Positions 23,699 to 23,796 of a stretch of DNA of 23,796 nucleotides are shown in pieces. Below the pieces are notes generated by a model. The model saw nothing but the letters and a program-made list of their open reading frames with translations. It ran no database searches and was not told the origin of the DNA. Each line of letters opens with the position of its first letter. Within the stretch, counting starts at the first letter, position 1. Both the position numbers and the translations under genes were made by a program. The stretch comes from Firmicutes bacterium UBA2530 (GTDB lineage: Bacteria > Bacillota > Clostridia > Tissierellales > Sedimentibacteraceae): positions 1 to 23,796 of the forward strand of contig DDNC01000027.1 in NCBI GenBank assembly GCA_002340985.1. Reading direction: 5' to 3'.

Positions 23699-23796
23699 AT
23701 GATATCACATCCTTTAAGTCACAGACTACAGTGTATGAATAGTTGGAGCTTCCGCCTTCTGTTCCGTCAACTACGGCGGGTATATATACTTTGTCT
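23685..23796 (-). CDS. C-terminal end of a PilN-like (or PilMN) protein, 5' part outside window
   Basis: From the right edge one minus-strand frame stays open for 36 codons to a TAA at 23685-23687, overlapping the pilO start. Its end, SNYSYTVVCDLKDVISYEAE, matches the last strand of PilN proteins and resembles YVYTVHCVLRSVRP at the end of the PilMN fusion at 12461. Position directly before pilO supports the call. Whether it is PilN alone or another PilMN fusion cannot be seen. Confidence 0.7.
   Translation of the reverse strand, partial: DKVYIPAVVDGTEGGSSNYSYTVVCDLKDVISYEAE

Overview
The window looks like a low-GC Gram-positive chromosome of the class Clostridia (Peptostreptococcaceae/Tissierellales-like). 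The signs are strong AGGAGG ribosome sites, AT-rich intergenic DNA, consensus sigma-A promoters, a fused PilM-PilN gene, and elongation factor P followed by a CD1247-type acidic protein. No marker gene allows a genus call. Nearly everything is on the minus strand, so transcription runs from right to left. The one clear exception is a papain-like membrane protein gene at 8035-8907.

Right half (23796 down to 9315): type IV pilus assembly genes. Two paralogous cassettes lie in tandem. Cassette A (23796-14559) holds the end of a pilN-like gene, a long pilO, a PilV-like prepilin, a very large PilX/GspK-like prepilin with a predicted beta-solenoid, a 1543-residue secreted von Willebrand A (vWA) protein with seven N-terminal repeats, and a PilW-like prepilin, closed by a terminator. 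Cassette B (13945-9917) starts from a perfect consensus promoter and holds fused pilMN, a short pilO, then PilV-, PilX- and PilW-like prepilins and a FimU/GspH-like prepilin. The last has its own promoter and leads into efp and a CD1247-type gene. A decayed nucleotidyltransferase gene lies between the cassettes. The order V-X-(vWA protein)-W resembles the minor-pilin/PilY1 tip-complex loci of Gram-negative type IVa pili.

Middle (8959-5429): the papain-like gene (plus strand) converges on the CD1247-type gene at a shared terminator. Divergent from it is an operon of a 32-residue membrane peptide (too short for ordinary gene calling), a C_GCAxxG_C_C protein and a UvrD/PcrA-like helicase.

Left part (5295-1): a BTAD/SARP-like regulator with a degenerate GGDEF-like C-terminus; a PAS-GGDEF-HD-GYP cyclic-di-GMP enzyme with intact synthesis, inhibition and hydrolysis motifs; and, directly downstream of it, a class I cyclic-di-GMP (GEMM-I) riboswitch overlapping a terminator hairpin in the leader of a second secreted vWA protein, which runs off the left edge.

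Taken together, the window suggests a type IV pilus surface-attachment island with two tip-complex cassettes and two related vWA adhesin candidates, one of them under direct cyclic-di-GMP control. The motor, platform, peptidase and major pilin genes are not in the window and may lie beyond the right edge.
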